NCBI GenBank assembly: GCA_963814315.1
Contig: CAWFCG010000001.1
Location: 310,001-374,000, forward strand
DNA length: 64,000 nt
Reading direction: 5' to 3'
Source of the DNA: JAFMJV01 sp963814315
GTDB lineage: Bacteria > Chloroflexota > Limnocylindria > Limnocylindrales > CSP1-4
Of the stretch, positions 50,395 through 58,803 are shown one piece after another (position 1 is the stretch's first letter; each line of letters opens with the position of its first letter). The position numbers were made by a program, and so were the translations under genes. Below the pieces are notes generated by a model. The model worked only from the letters and a program-made list of their open reading frames with translations. It did not search any database and had not been told where the DNA came from.

Positions 50395-51009
50395 CTACCA
50401 GCCCTCCCCTTTGAGGTACTCGGCCATGGCCCGCGCAGCCTGCCCTCGATGGGAGAGCGTGTGCTTCTCATGGGCACTCATCTGGCCGACTGTCCGCGCT
50501 CCCGGTGCCTCCGACGCCGGTTCGAAGATAGGGTCGTAGCCGAACCCTCCCGTCCCACGCGGAGCGGTCGCGATCCGACCCTCGAAGGCACCGGCTCGAA
50601 ACACCGGCTCGCCGCCAGCGGTAGGGTCGACGAAGGCCAGCACGCACTGGTAGCGCGCGCCGCGGTCCTCCGGCGGCAGCCCCTCGAGCTCGCCCAGCAG
50701 CTTCTGATTGTTCTGCTGGTCGGTCGGATCGTCGCCGGCGTAGCGGCGCGTGAAGACACCCGGTCGGCCATCGAGGGCATCTACCTCCAGCCCTGAGTCG
50801 TCAGCCAGCGTAGGGAGTCCCGAGCGCTCGGCGTAGTAGCGCGCCTTGATCTCAGCATTGCCCTCGAAGGTCGCGGCGTCTTCGACCGGTTCACCCTCGA
50901 CCTCGGCTTCGTCGGGCGTCACCAGCTCCACCTCGGCGAGGTCCAGCAGGTCACGCAGCTCGACCACCTTGTGGCGGGCGCGGGTGGCCAGCAGAAGGCG
51001 CCGGGTCAT
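50395..51009 (-). CDS. rdgB: RdgB/HAM1-family XTP/dITP diphosphatase
   Basis: A 204-residue housecleaning nucleotide pyrophosphatase. LLLATRARHKVVELRDLL is the N-terminal T/S-x-N/R-x-x-K nucleotide-binding motif (normally TxNxxK, here TRARHK), then TLADDSGLEVDALDG is the family signature, with GTGGFGYDPIFEP and the late SHRGQAARAM. It hydrolyses non-canonical purine triphosphates (XTP, dITP) to monophosphates. Overlaps the rph stop region by four bases. The Asn-to-Arg change in the first motif is unusual. Confidence 0.92.
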   Translation of the reverse strand: MTRRLLLATRARHKVVELRDLLDLAEVELVTPDEAEVEGEPVEDAATFEGNAEIKARYYAERSGLPTLADDSGLEVDALDGRPGVFTRRYAGDDPTDQQNNQKLLGELEGLPPEDRGARYQCVLAFVDPTAGGEPVFRAGAFEGRIATAPRGTGGFGYDPIFEPASEAPGARTVGQMSAHEKHTLSHRGQAARAMAEYLKGEGW

Positions 51010-51779
51010 CCGGCCGACTTGGTCGACTCAGCCGGCAGGGCCGACTTCGCCGCCTCGCCCTTGAGCACGGCCTCCTGGATGCCGAAAAGCGTCTTCAAGC
51101 CCCCGTCGGCGAGGCTCAGCAAGGCGTCCATCTGGGTGCGATCGAAGGGCTTGCCCTCCGCCGTCCCCTGCAGCTCCACGTAGGTGCCGGCATCGGTGCC
51201 GATGACGTTGAAGTCGACCTCGGCCGAGGAATCCTCGCGGTATTCGAGATCCAGCAACGGCGCATCGTCGACGATGCCCACGCTGATGGCCGCGATCTTG
51301 CCGCTGATGGCGCGCTCCAGGTTGACCTTGCGCAGGGCCAGCACCAGCGCGATGTAGCCGCCGGTGATCGACGCACAGCGGGTGCCACCGTCCGCCTGCA
51401 GCACGTCGCAGTCGACCACGACGGTCTTCTCGCCCATGGCCGCGGTGTTGACCACGCCACGCAGTGAGCGACCCACCAAGCGCTGGATCTCGTAGGTGCG
51501 GCCCCCCAACTTGCCGCGCACAGATTCGCGCTGCATGCGCTCTGAGGTGGCGCCGGGGAGCATGGCGTACTCGGCCGTGACCCAACCCGTGCCCTTGCCG
51601 CGCAGGTGCGGCGGCACGCGGTCCTCGACCGTGGCGGAGCAGAGCACGTGCGTGTCACCCTGCTTGTAGATGAGCGACGCGGCGGCCCACTTCTGCACGT
51701 TCATCTCGATGGACACCGGACGCATCTGTCCTGGTGTCCGCCCATCGACGCGGTAGCGCCGGCCTCCAGCGATGCTCAC
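51006..51779 (-). CDS. rph: ribonuclease PH
   Basis: A 257-residue phosphorolytic 3' exoribonuclease for tRNA maturation. It shows RVDGRTPGQMRPVSI at the N-terminus, GKGTGWVTAEYAMLPGAT, SLRGVV, DCDVLQADGGTRCASITG and the C-terminal VELQGTAEG and PFDRTQMDALL, all diagnostic. The GTG at 51779 follows AAGGAGG and overlaps the mazG stop as GTGA; the frame is open further upstream but lacks homology. The C-terminal tail (about 15 residues) is Ala/Lys/Ser-rich and not conserved in style. Confidence 0.95.
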   Translation of the reverse strand: MSIAGGRRYRVDGRTPGQMRPVSIEMNVQKWAAASLIYKQGDTHVLCSATVEDRVPPHLRGKGTGWVTAEYAMLPGATSERMQRESVRGKLGGRTYEIQRLVGRSLRGVVNTAAMGEKTVVVDCDVLQADGGTRCASITGGYIALVLALRKVNLERAISGKIAAISVGIVDDAPLLDLEYREDSSAEVDFNVIGTDAGTYVELQGTAEGKPFDRTQMDALLSLADGGLKTLFGIQEAVLKGEAAKSALPAESTKSAG

Positions 51780-52972
51780 AGACCCTCCTTCTCGATCGTC
51801 TCTTCTCGTTTGGCCAACTGCCACAGGTCATCGAGGGCGTCGAGCCCGAGCGCCTTCAGCTGCAGTCCGCCTTCACCCGCCAGCCGTTCCACACGCGCGA
51901 ACCGCGAGGCGAACTTCTGACTGGCAGACCGTAGCGCGGCTTCGGGATCGATGCCCAGCTTGCGGCCCATGTTGACGAGCACGAACAACAGGTCGCCGTA
52001 CTCCTCGTGGCGCTCCTCATCGGTCGTCGCGGCCAGCAGCTCCGATGCCTCCTCAGCCACCTTGTCGATGACACCCTCAAGATCAGGCCAGTCGTAACCC
52101 AGACTGGCGGCGCGGCCCTGCATCTCGTCGGCGTAGGCCAACGCCGGCAACGACCGGGACAGTCCCTTGAAGGCCTCGGGCATCTCGCGATCGCGTACCT
52201 TGGTCGCGCCGTTGGCGCCGCGCTCGGCCGCTCGCTCGTCGGCCTTGAGCTGCTCCCAGTTGCGCATGACCTCGTCAGGCGTGTCCGCCTGGACATCGCC
52301 GAAGACGTGTGGGTGGCGGCTGATGATCTTGGCCGTGATGCCACGCTGCACGTCGGAGAGGTCGAAGACGCCCGCTTCTGCGGCGTACTGCGAATGCAGC
52401 ACGATCTGCAGCAACAAGTCGCCCAGTTCCTCAGCCAGGTCGGGTGTGGCACCGTCGTCGAGCCTGTCGTAGACCTCGTAGGTCTCCTCGAGCAGGAAGG
52501 GCTTCAGCGTGCGGTGGTCCTGCTCGCGATCCCAGGGGCAGCCATCGGGCTGGCGCAAGCGGTGCGCCAGCCAGGCCAGGCCGAAGGCGCCGGCGGGGTT
52601 GGCGGCGGCATCGAGCGCCGGCACCAGGTGCGGCCCAGCGGCCAGACCGTCTGCATCGACCTCCGCCACCGTGCTGTCGAAGACGGACCCCAGCACGGGG
52701 TGGTCGGCGGGATAGAAGCGACGCAGGAGCGCGGCCGGATCGGCACCGTGGCCGTGCCGTCCGGGCAACAGCGCGAAGGGGTCTCCGGAGGTCGGGCCAC
52801 CGCCCGTCGGAGGCAGCAGCAGCAGTGCCATGCCGGCATCGAACGGTCGTGCCACGAGGCGGTCCAGGGCCACGACCTGCAGGCCCTCGGCGGGATCGAC
52901 GGCGCCGCGTTCGAGGAGCGCCACGACGGCAGGATGGCTCAGGGCTGATAACGTGGGCGGCACGGCTGGCAT
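51776..52972 (-). CDS. mazG: MazG-family nucleoside triphosphate pyrophosphohydrolase with N-terminal extension
   Basis: A 398-residue protein. Residues 145 onward are the MazG core, with CPWDREQDH, FLLEETYEVYD, AEELGDLLLQIVLHS (E-x-x-E...E-x-x-D metal motif) and ISRHPHVFGDV. The C-terminal MazG repeat follows. The first about 125 residues (with RRFYPADHPVLG) look like a reduced version of the tetrapyrrole-methylase-like domain found fused to MazG in YabN-type proteins, but the SAM-binding half is absent. It removes pyrophosphate from damaged or excess NTPs. It starts the mazG-rph-rdgB-pfkB transcript. Confidence 0.9.
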   Translation of the reverse strand: MPAVPPTLSALSHPAVVALLERGAVDPAEGLQVVALDRLVARPFDAGMALLLLPPTGGGPTSGDPFALLPGRHGHGADPAALLRRFYPADHPVLGSVFDSTVAEVDADGLAAGPHLVPALDAAANPAGAFGLAWLAHRLRQPDGCPWDREQDHRTLKPFLLEETYEVYDRLDDGATPDLAEELGDLLLQIVLHSQYAAEAGVFDLSDVQRGITAKIISRHPHVFGDVQADTPDEVMRNWEQLKADERAAERGANGATKVRDREMPEAFKGLSRSLPALAYADEMQGRAASLGYDWPDLEGVIDKVAEEASELLAATTDEERHEEYGDLLFVLVNMGRKLGIDPEAALRSASQKFASRFARVERLAGEGGLQLKALGLDALDDLWQLAKREETIEKEGL

Positions 52973-52991
52973 GGCCTGATCTGGACGTCGC

Positions 52992-53549
52992 CTAGGCCGG
53001 CGACAGGATGCCCCGCGTCTCAAGGTACTCGAGCACCAGCTGGGCGTTGACCCCCGCTGTGGTGTCCGTGGTCTGCAACGTCAGCTCCGGGTCAAGCGGT
53101 GTCTCGTAGGGGTCGGAGACGCCAGTGAACTCCTTGACCTCGCCACTGCGAGCCTTGGCATACCAGCCCTTGACGTCACGCTGCTCGACCACGTCGAGCG
53201 GGGTGTCCACGAAGACCTCGATGAAGTCCTCTCCGACCATGGCACGCACTTCGTCACGGGTGTCTCGATATGGGCTGACGAGCGCCGCGACCACCAGGCC
53301 ACCGTGCCGGACCACCTCGCTGGCGACGTAACCGACGCGCCGGACGTTGGTGTCACGGTCCGCTCGCGAGAACCCCAGGCCCTGCGTCAGATGCGTCCGC
53401 ACGACATCGCCGTCGAGCACGGTCACGGTGCGGCCACGCGCCTCCAGCAGTGACACTAGAGCCTCCGCCGTGGTCGACTTGCCCGAGCCGGACAGTCCGG
53501 TGAACCAGACACAGGCACCGCGCGGTGTACGCAGGGACTCGCTACTCAT
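52992..53549 (-). CDS. cysC: adenylylsulfate (APS) kinase
   Basis: A 185-residue kinase. WFTGLSGSGKSTTAEAL is the P-loop, DGDVVRTHLTQGLGFSRADR the APS-binding region (DGDxxR...GLGFSxxDR, shown here as two parts: DGDVVRTHL and GLGFSRADR), and FVDTPLDVVEQRD plus GWYAKARSGEVKEFTGV complete the family pattern. It converts APS plus ATP to PAPS, the sulfate donor of sulfotransferases. No ATP sulfurylase (sat or cysDN) is visible in the window. The ATG at 53549 overlaps the stop of the parvulin gene. The three sulfotransferases at 57499-61317 are the evident consumers. Confidence 0.93.
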   Translation of the reverse strand: MSSESLRTPRGACVWFTGLSGSGKSTTAEALVSLLEARGRTVTVLDGDVVRTHLTQGLGFSRADRDTNVRRVGYVASEVVRHGGLVVAALVSPYRDTRDEVRAMVGEDFIEVFVDTPLDVVEQRDVKGWYAKARSGEVKEFTGVSDPYETPLDPELTLQTTDTTAGVNAQLVLEYLETRGILSPA

Positions 53550-55335
53550 ACACCGAAGCATCGATGCTGATCTCGCCCTGGTCCTCGGCGTCGATCTTGA
53601 GTGGGTCATACCAGTCACCGAATGCGGTTGCTTCCAATTCCGCCGCATCGGCCGTATCGAGTGGCCGCGTGGCCTTCTCCTGCAGCTGGTAGATGTGGTA
53701 GCCGTCGCTCCCCTCGATGGGCTCGCTGATGTCGCCCGGGTCCAAGACCGCCAGCGACAACTTGGTCTGGTCGTCGAGCAGGTCCAGTCGCTGCCATCCG
53801 AGCAGACCGCCATCGGCGGCTTCAGGTCCGTCGGAATACTCGGCTGCGACCGCCGCGAGATCGGCGCCATCCTCGGCCAGCGCTGCTTGCACGGCTGCGA
53901 GGCGATCCGCCAGTGGAGCGCGGAACTGATCGAACATGATGACGTGCCAGCCGAAGTCGGAGCGGACCGGACCGAGGATATCGCCGCGCTGCGGATCTTC
54001 GGCATCGAAGATGGCCGCGGAGAATTCGGGCACCATGGCGTCGCGAGTGAAGTAGCCCAGGTCACCGCCGCTGGCGCCGCTGCCGGTGTCATCGCTGTCG
54101 AGTCGAGCTCGTGCGGCGAAGGCCTCCATGCGGGCATCTACATCGTCGATCTCGTGCGCCACTCGGGCGACCGACTCAGCCTGCTGCCGAGCGACCTCCC
54201 AGGCAGGGTCGTCGGCGGGCAGGTCGGCCACCGCGGTGGGATTGCCGTCCGCATCGAGCGGCGTCTCAGGCTGGTACAGGATGTGGCTGGCACGAACGTC
54301 ACCCTGGTCGTTCTCAGGATCGACGTAGGGGTCAGACTCGATGAAGATCTGGGCCAGCTTCACCTGATCGTAGTCGGCCGCCACAGCCTCGCTGGTTACG
54401 GTGTCCTCGAGCTTGGCCGCGGTGGCCTCCAGCTTGACGTTGCCGCGGTGCGTCCCCTCGCCGACGTCCTTGTTGACGGCCTCGATGAAGCCGTCGTCGA
54501 CCTGGGCCGGCGCGATGGCGGTGACCTTGCCGATGAGCTGCTCACCGGTGGCGGCTTCGAAGACCTCGGTCACACCTCCGTCTTCGAGGGCGAAGATGGC
54601 GTTCTCCCAAGCGGCGTCGCTGATGTCGCCAGGGATGATGTAGCCGGTGTCGTAGTTGGCCGGACCGTAGGTCTCGGCAAGCGCTTCCGGATCCCCACCG
54701 GCGCGCAGGTCCGCCAGTGCCGCTGCGGCCCGATCGCGAGCATCGGCGATACCGGCCGCCGTGGCGTCCTGACCGAGTGACTGCTCGGGCGTGATGACGA
54801 TGAGGGCCTGGACCTCGCGCGCCTCCGGCAGGCCACCGTCGGCGGCCACGGCCGCGTCCAGCTCGTCAGCGCTGAGCTCGATGCCCCGGTCCTGTGCCAG
54901 CTGTCCCTTGAAGGTGAGGTCCACCAGCTCATCCATGACGGCACCAGCGGTCTGGGGTCGATCGTTGTTGATGGCGGTCAGCCGACGGTTGGCCAGGTTG
55001 GCATCGATGCTTCCATCGGCCAGAGCGGCCCTGACCTGGGTCTCGGCACGAGTGGCGCGGAACTCCTCCAGATTCTGGCGGTCCTGCCACTCGCCGCGAC
55101 CGATCTGGGTGCCGTTGAGGCTGGCGAGCGGCTTGAGGTTCGACTCCCAGAAACCGTAGGCCAAGCCGGCCACGGCGATGACGACCACGATCACGATGAG
55201 CCCATAGAACGCCCACGTCACATTGCGGGTGTGTCGTGCTTCCTCATCGATGACGCGACCTCGCTTGTCAGTCGACAGTCGGGTCGAGATGCGGTCCCTG
55301 ATGGACTCACTGGGCGGTCGTGTCGGCGAGGTCAT
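53542..55335 (-). CDS. membrane-anchored parvulin-type peptidylprolyl isomerase
   Basis: A 597-residue SurA/PrsA-like foldase. Residues 1-40 are cytosolic and basic; a single TM (about 42-64, FYGLIVIVVVIAVAGLAYGF) anchors it outside-facing. A SurA_N-like helical region follows, then a parvulin domain with RASHILYQPET, GGDLGYFTRDAMVPEF, GDILGPVRSDFGWHVI. A second parvulin-like stretch (about 180-260, VFEAATGEQLIGKVT) may be degenerate. It assists folding of exported proteins. It lies upstream of cysC with an 8-base overlap, a pairing I cannot explain functionally. Confidence 0.85.
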   Translation of the reverse strand: MTSPTRPPSESIRDRISTRLSTDKRGRVIDEEARHTRNVTWAFYGLIVIVVVIAVAGLAYGFWESNLKPLASLNGTQIGRGEWQDRQNLEEFRATRAETQVRAALADGSIDANLANRRLTAINNDRPQTAGAVMDELVDLTFKGQLAQDRGIELSADELDAAVAADGGLPEAREVQALIVITPEQSLGQDATAAGIADARDRAAAALADLRAGGDPEALAETYGPANYDTGYIIPGDISDAAWENAIFALEDGGVTEVFEAATGEQLIGKVTAIAPAQVDDGFIEAVNKDVGEGTHRGNVKLEATAAKLEDTVTSEAVAADYDQVKLAQIFIESDPYVDPENDQGDVRASHILYQPETPLDADGNPTAVADLPADDPAWEVARQQAESVARVAHEIDDVDARMEAFAARARLDSDDTGSGASGGDLGYFTRDAMVPEFSAAIFDAEDPQRGDILGPVRSDFGWHVIMFDQFRAPLADRLAAVQAALAEDGADLAAVAAEYSDGPEAADGGLLGWQRLDLLDDQTKLSLAVLDPGDISEPIEGSDGYHIYQLQEKATRPLDTADAAELEATAFGDWYDPLKIDAEDQGEISIDASVYE

Positions 55336-55505
55336 GCGAGGACGGTTCTCCGGCTCTTGAAGGTATCGAGGGTGCGCATCAGAGAAGCAGGGCCGATGGG
55401 GACATCCCGTCGCTGCTGGGCGCCGCCGCAGTCTAGCGCGTCAAGCGGGAACCTCGCGCGCCCATGGTCGTGTGCGCACCGCGCCGTGCCGGGGCGGGCT
55501 GGAGC

Positions 55506-56552
55506 TCAGGCGTCAGCAGACTGCTCCAGGCGCCAGGCATATTGCTGTCGGTAGTAGTCGTGCCAGTCGCCGCTCTTGATGGGCTCCCACCAGTCGCGAT
55601 GTGCGGTGTACCACTCGACGGTCCGGGCGATTCCCTCCTCGAAGGTGGACCGCGACTCCCAGCCGAGCGCGCGCAGGCGCCGGCCATCGAGCGCATAGCG
55701 GCGGTCGTGGCCGGGCCGATCCGGCACCGTCCGCACCAGCGACCAGGGCTTGCCCAGCAAGGCCAGGACCGCCTCGGTGACAGCGCGATTGGGCCGCTCC
55801 ACGCCATCGCCTGGGATGTTGTAGGCAGCTCCCGACTCGCCGTGGTCGAGCGCCACGCTGATGCCATCGGCATGGTCGGCCACGAACAGCCAATCGCGAC
55901 GCTGCATGCCATCGCCATACATCGGCAGCGGCTCGTCATCGAGCGCGTTGGTGACGAAGAGCGGGATGAGCTTTTCGGGATACTGGTTGGGGCCGTAGGT
56001 GTTGGCGCCGCGCGTGATGACCGTATCGAGGCCGTGCGTCTCGTGGTAGGCAGCCACGAGGTGCTCTCCAGCCGCTTTGGCAGCACTGTACGGGCTGGTC
56101 GGTCGGATGTGATCGGATTCCACCGACAGGCCCTCCGGCACCGGCCCGTAGACCTCGTCGGTCGAGACCTGGAGCAGGCGGAATGCGCCGCCACGCTTCT
56201 CCGACTCGGTGCGTGCCGCTTCCAGCAGCGAGAACACGCCCAGTACGCCGGTGTGTAGGAATGCCGCCGGCTCCAGGATGGAGCGGTCCACATGCGACTC
56301 GGCCGCGAAGTTGACGATGGCGTCGCACTCGGCGGCCAGCTCGCGCATCACCGGCTCATCGGCGATGTCCGCCTGCACGAAGCGATAGCGGTCGCGGGTG
56401 GCGGGATCGTCGGCCAGACCCGCCAGATTGGCTGGGTTGCCGGCATAGGTCAGCTTGTCCACCACGACCAGCTGGTCGCCGCTGGCGGCCAAGCGCCGCC
56501 GTACGAAGCAGGAGCCGATGAAGCCGGCGCCGCCGGTGACCAGGATCCTCAT
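55506..56552 (-). CDS. rmlB: dTDP-glucose 4,6-dehydratase
   Basis: A 348-residue extended SDR. ILVTGGAGFIGSCFVRRRL (first 18) is the NAD motif, STDEVYGPVPEG holds the catalytic Thr/Asp/Glu triad residues (T-D-E), and PYSAAKAAGEHLV the Tyr and Lys. RGANTYGPNQYPEKLIPLF is typical of RmlB. It makes dTDP-4-keto-6-deoxyglucose, the branch point to L-rhamnose and other deoxysugars. No rmlA, C or D gene is present here. The ATG overlaps the stop of the upstream GNAT-like gene as ATGA, so it is the last gene of the sulfotransferase operon. Confidence 0.92.
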   Translation of the reverse strand: MRILVTGGAGFIGSCFVRRRLAASGDQLVVVDKLTYAGNPANLAGLADDPATRDRYRFVQADIADEPVMRELAAECDAIVNFAAESHVDRSILEPAAFLHTGVLGVFSLLEAARTESEKRGGAFRLLQVSTDEVYGPVPEGLSVESDHIRPTSPYSAAKAAGEHLVAAYHETHGLDTVITRGANTYGPNQYPEKLIPLFVTNALDDEPLPMYGDGMQRRDWLFVADHADGISVALDHGESGAAYNIPGDGVERPNRAVTEAVLALLGKPWSLVRTVPDRPGHDRRYALDGRRLRALGWESRSTFEEGIARTVEWYTAHRDWWEPIKSGDWHDYYRQQYAWRLEQSADA

Positions 56553-57499
56553 GCACGTCCTCCATCGCGGTAGGCCGGGAAGGCGGGACTGCCGCTCGTG
56601 CCCGCCGCCTCGTTGAGCGCATCGTAGGCGAGGCGATCGATGATGCGACCACAGCGGTACGACGGCAGGGTGAGATCGGTCCAACCGGCCATGAACCGGG
56701 CGGCGTCTTGTCCCGCCTCGGTCACCGAGCCGGCAGCGGCCCCCAGGTCCAGTCGGGACAGGCCACGGCCGACCATGTCCTGCGCCATCGCCGCATACAA
56801 CGCAAAGAGCGCACCGAGCTCATCGCACCGCGGGCTGCTCGCCACCGCGTGGAGGTGTGCGTCGTCGCCCGCAAGGTAGACGATGGCGAGGGCCACCGGA
56901 TCATCGTCGGCGGAGGCCGTGATGCCTACGCAGCCGGGCACCGCCAGCTGTCGCTGCTGAGCCGCACGCGAAAGCTCGATGGGCTCCGCGGTCGGGGCCA
57001 CGCCACCGGGAGCAGGAGCCAGTCGTGCCCAGATGTCGAGCAGGGCGGCGGGCGACTCCACGACCTCCACCTCGACCAACTCACTGGCCCGACGCACCGC
57101 GCGCCGATGCTCGCGCGATGGCCAGAAGGCAGGCAGGTCGACCACGAAGTGCCGCGCATGGACGCGCACCAAGTCGGGAAAGGCCGCCCGCAACATGGCC
57201 TCATCGACGGGCGCGAGTGGATCGCTGGTGGCGCTCAAGGTGACGATGTCGGCCAGCGCGGCGGTCTCAGTGAGATCATCCGCCAACGCACGTGGGTCGC
57301 GACAGATCAGCAGGGGATGGCCGACCGAGGCATCGGCGCGATCGCTCCCGCGGATGGCCCGTGTCAACAGCCAGGCGCCACTGCGCCAGAGGTGCCGAAC
57401 CGCGCCCGTCTCGGCATAGGCCTCCGCGAAGCTCGGGTGGAGGTACCCGTAGCGGCCGGCCGCCTCGAAGAGATCCGCAACCGAGAGGATGTCGCCCAC
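56549..57499 (-). CDS. GNAT/FemAB-like protein of the sulfotransferase operon
   Basis: A 316-residue protein without strong motifs. The C-terminal half contains VALAIVYLAGDDAHLHAVASS, shown partly as AIVYLAGDDAHLHA, followed by an ALYAAMAQDMVGRGLSRLDLGA segment (RGLSRLDLGA). This is the strand-helix-strand order of FemAB/BioF2-like GNAT folds that accept a sugar or peptide. No acyl-CoA loop is obvious. The N-terminus (HPSFAEAYAETG) resembles a helix seen in such proteins. The start GTG 57499 overlaps the sulfotransferase 1 stop by one base. Role within the glycan pathway is inferred, for example acylation. Confidence 0.55.
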   Translation of the reverse strand: MGDILSVADLFEAAGRYGYLHPSFAEAYAETGAVRHLWRSGAWLLTRAIRGSDRADASVGHPLLICRDPRALADDLTETAALADIVTLSATSDPLAPVDEAMLRAAFPDLVRVHARHFVVDLPAFWPSREHRRAVRRASELVEVEVVESPAALLDIWARLAPAPGGVAPTAEPIELSRAAQQRQLAVPGCVGITASADDDPVALAIVYLAGDDAHLHAVASSPRCDELGALFALYAAMAQDMVGRGLSRLDLGAAAGSVTEAGQDAARFMAGWTDLTLPSYRCGRIIDRLAYDALNEAAGTSGSPAFPAYRDGGRA

Positions 57500-58803
57500 T
57501 ATGGCTCGCCGGTGGCGTCGACCAGTGCCGGCACATCCGCGCAGGCGACGTCGCGCGCCAGGAGGCGGAGCAGCGATACCAACAGTCGCTCGACCGGATC
57601 GCTATTGCGCCGCTGACGCAGGGTGGCCGCGCGGACCCACAACAGGGGTCGGCCTTGCAGGCGACGAAACAGCAAGACTGCGCCGAGCAGGCCCGTATGC
57701 ACGACTCGGCGCAGCACCGGCTGGCCTCGGGACGGATCGAGCTGCCCCTTGACACCAAGGAAGACCAGCTGGCGCTGTCGGTGCTGCTCCTGTGGCGCCG
57801 CAGGAACCGGCCGCGTCACGACCAGGTTGCGTTGCGCCAGCTCCAGCAGCAGCCCCTCATTGCTGGGGCCCACGGCGTCCCCACCTGGCAGGATGGCGAC
57901 CTCGCCGGCGGGATCCTGGGCACCTTCGTAGCCGTACTCGCGCAGATAGTCCGCCAGATGCAGTGCCGCGAAACGACGAGCATCGGCGGACATCTCCCGC
58001 TGCCAGCGACCGACACTATCGCTGTTGAGCGGACCGGCGACGCCCGCCTTCCACCATTCGTGCGCGGCCGCGACACCGCCGGCTGTCTGGCGTGAGTCGA
58101 GCATGGCCGGCTCGTAGGTCTCGCCGATGAAGCCGCAGACGCGGCGCAACTCAACTTCAGGCTGGGTGACGAGGTCCTCGTAACGAAGTGTCATGACCCG
58201 CGGGTCCATGGCGATGCTGTCACGCGAGGCACGATCATCCTGGTCCACACGCACCAGATTCCCCACCACCGAATCCTTGGCGAAGGGCACGCGCGATAGC
58301 GACATGGCCACGTCACGCGGATCGCGCACGATGCGGACGATGAAGGCATCGGGCCAGTGACGACGGACGGTGTCGGTCATGAGCAGGTGGCGCGGTGTCT
58401 TCTCGATCCAGCGCGCCTTGCCGGCCGCCCGCGCGTGTAGCAGGGTGAGTGACTCAAGCATGGCCGCCAGCGATGGTGGGCGCACTGCCAGGAACGCCTC
58501 GATCTCCGGGAGTGTCAGGCCGAAGAGCTCGCTGACGGGGTGCCCCTGGTTGCTCAATGAGGCGATGAAGTCGACGGCCGGTCGCGGCCACGTGGCAGGC
58601 TCCAGGATGCGCCTGCGGGTGCCAGCATCCAGGTGGCGGTATCGGGCGAAGAAGCGCGATTCTGGGCCGCAGTCGAGGCGCGAATGTGCCGACAGCATGG
58701 CCGACAGGAGGGTGGTGCCCGAGCGGGCTACGCCAACGACGAAGACCGGCGCAGCGGTCGCCCGGAGCGGTGTTTCGGTCGACCAGACCGGTGAGTCGGT
58801 CAT
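57499..58803 (-). CDS. sulfotransferase 1
   Basis: A 434-residue PAPS-dependent sulfotransferase. The 5'-phosphosulfate loop VGVARSGTTLLSAML is at about residues 24-38 and the 3'-phosphate motif VRIVRDPRDVAMSLS at about 155-169. ARWIEKTPRH matches the catalytic-region helix of bacterial sulfotransferase_3-type proteins. From about residue 300 a separate C-terminal region follows (VFLGVKGQLDP, RRLQGRPLLWVR) that is shared with the two paralogues next door. It transfers sulfate from PAPS to a carbohydrate or other hydroxyl. ATG 58803 overlaps the stop of sulfotransferase 2 as ATGA. Confidence 0.87.
   Translation of the reverse strand: MTDSPVWSTETPLRATAAPVFVVGVARSGTTLLSAMLSAHSRLDCGPESRFFARYRHLDAGTRRRILEPATWPRPAVDFIASLSNQGHPVSELFGLTLPEIEAFLAVRPPSLAAMLESLTLLHARAAGKARWIEKTPRHLLMTDTVRRHWPDAFIVRIVRDPRDVAMSLSRVPFAKDSVVGNLVRVDQDDRASRDSIAMDPRVMTLRYEDLVTQPEVELRRVCGFIGETYEPAMLDSRQTAGGVAAAHEWWKAGVAGPLNSDSVGRWQREMSADARRFAALHLADYLREYGYEGAQDPAGEVAILPGGDAVGPSNEGLLLELAQRNLVVTRPVPAAPQEQHRQRQLVFLGVKGQLDPSRGQPVLRRVVHTGLLGAVLLFRRLQGRPLLWVRAATLRQRRNSDPVERLLVSLLRLLARDVACADVPALVDATGEP

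Noticed and set aside
49279..50796. 505-codon plus-strand open frame
   Set aside because: Antisense to the PfkB kinase and rdgB; no motif.
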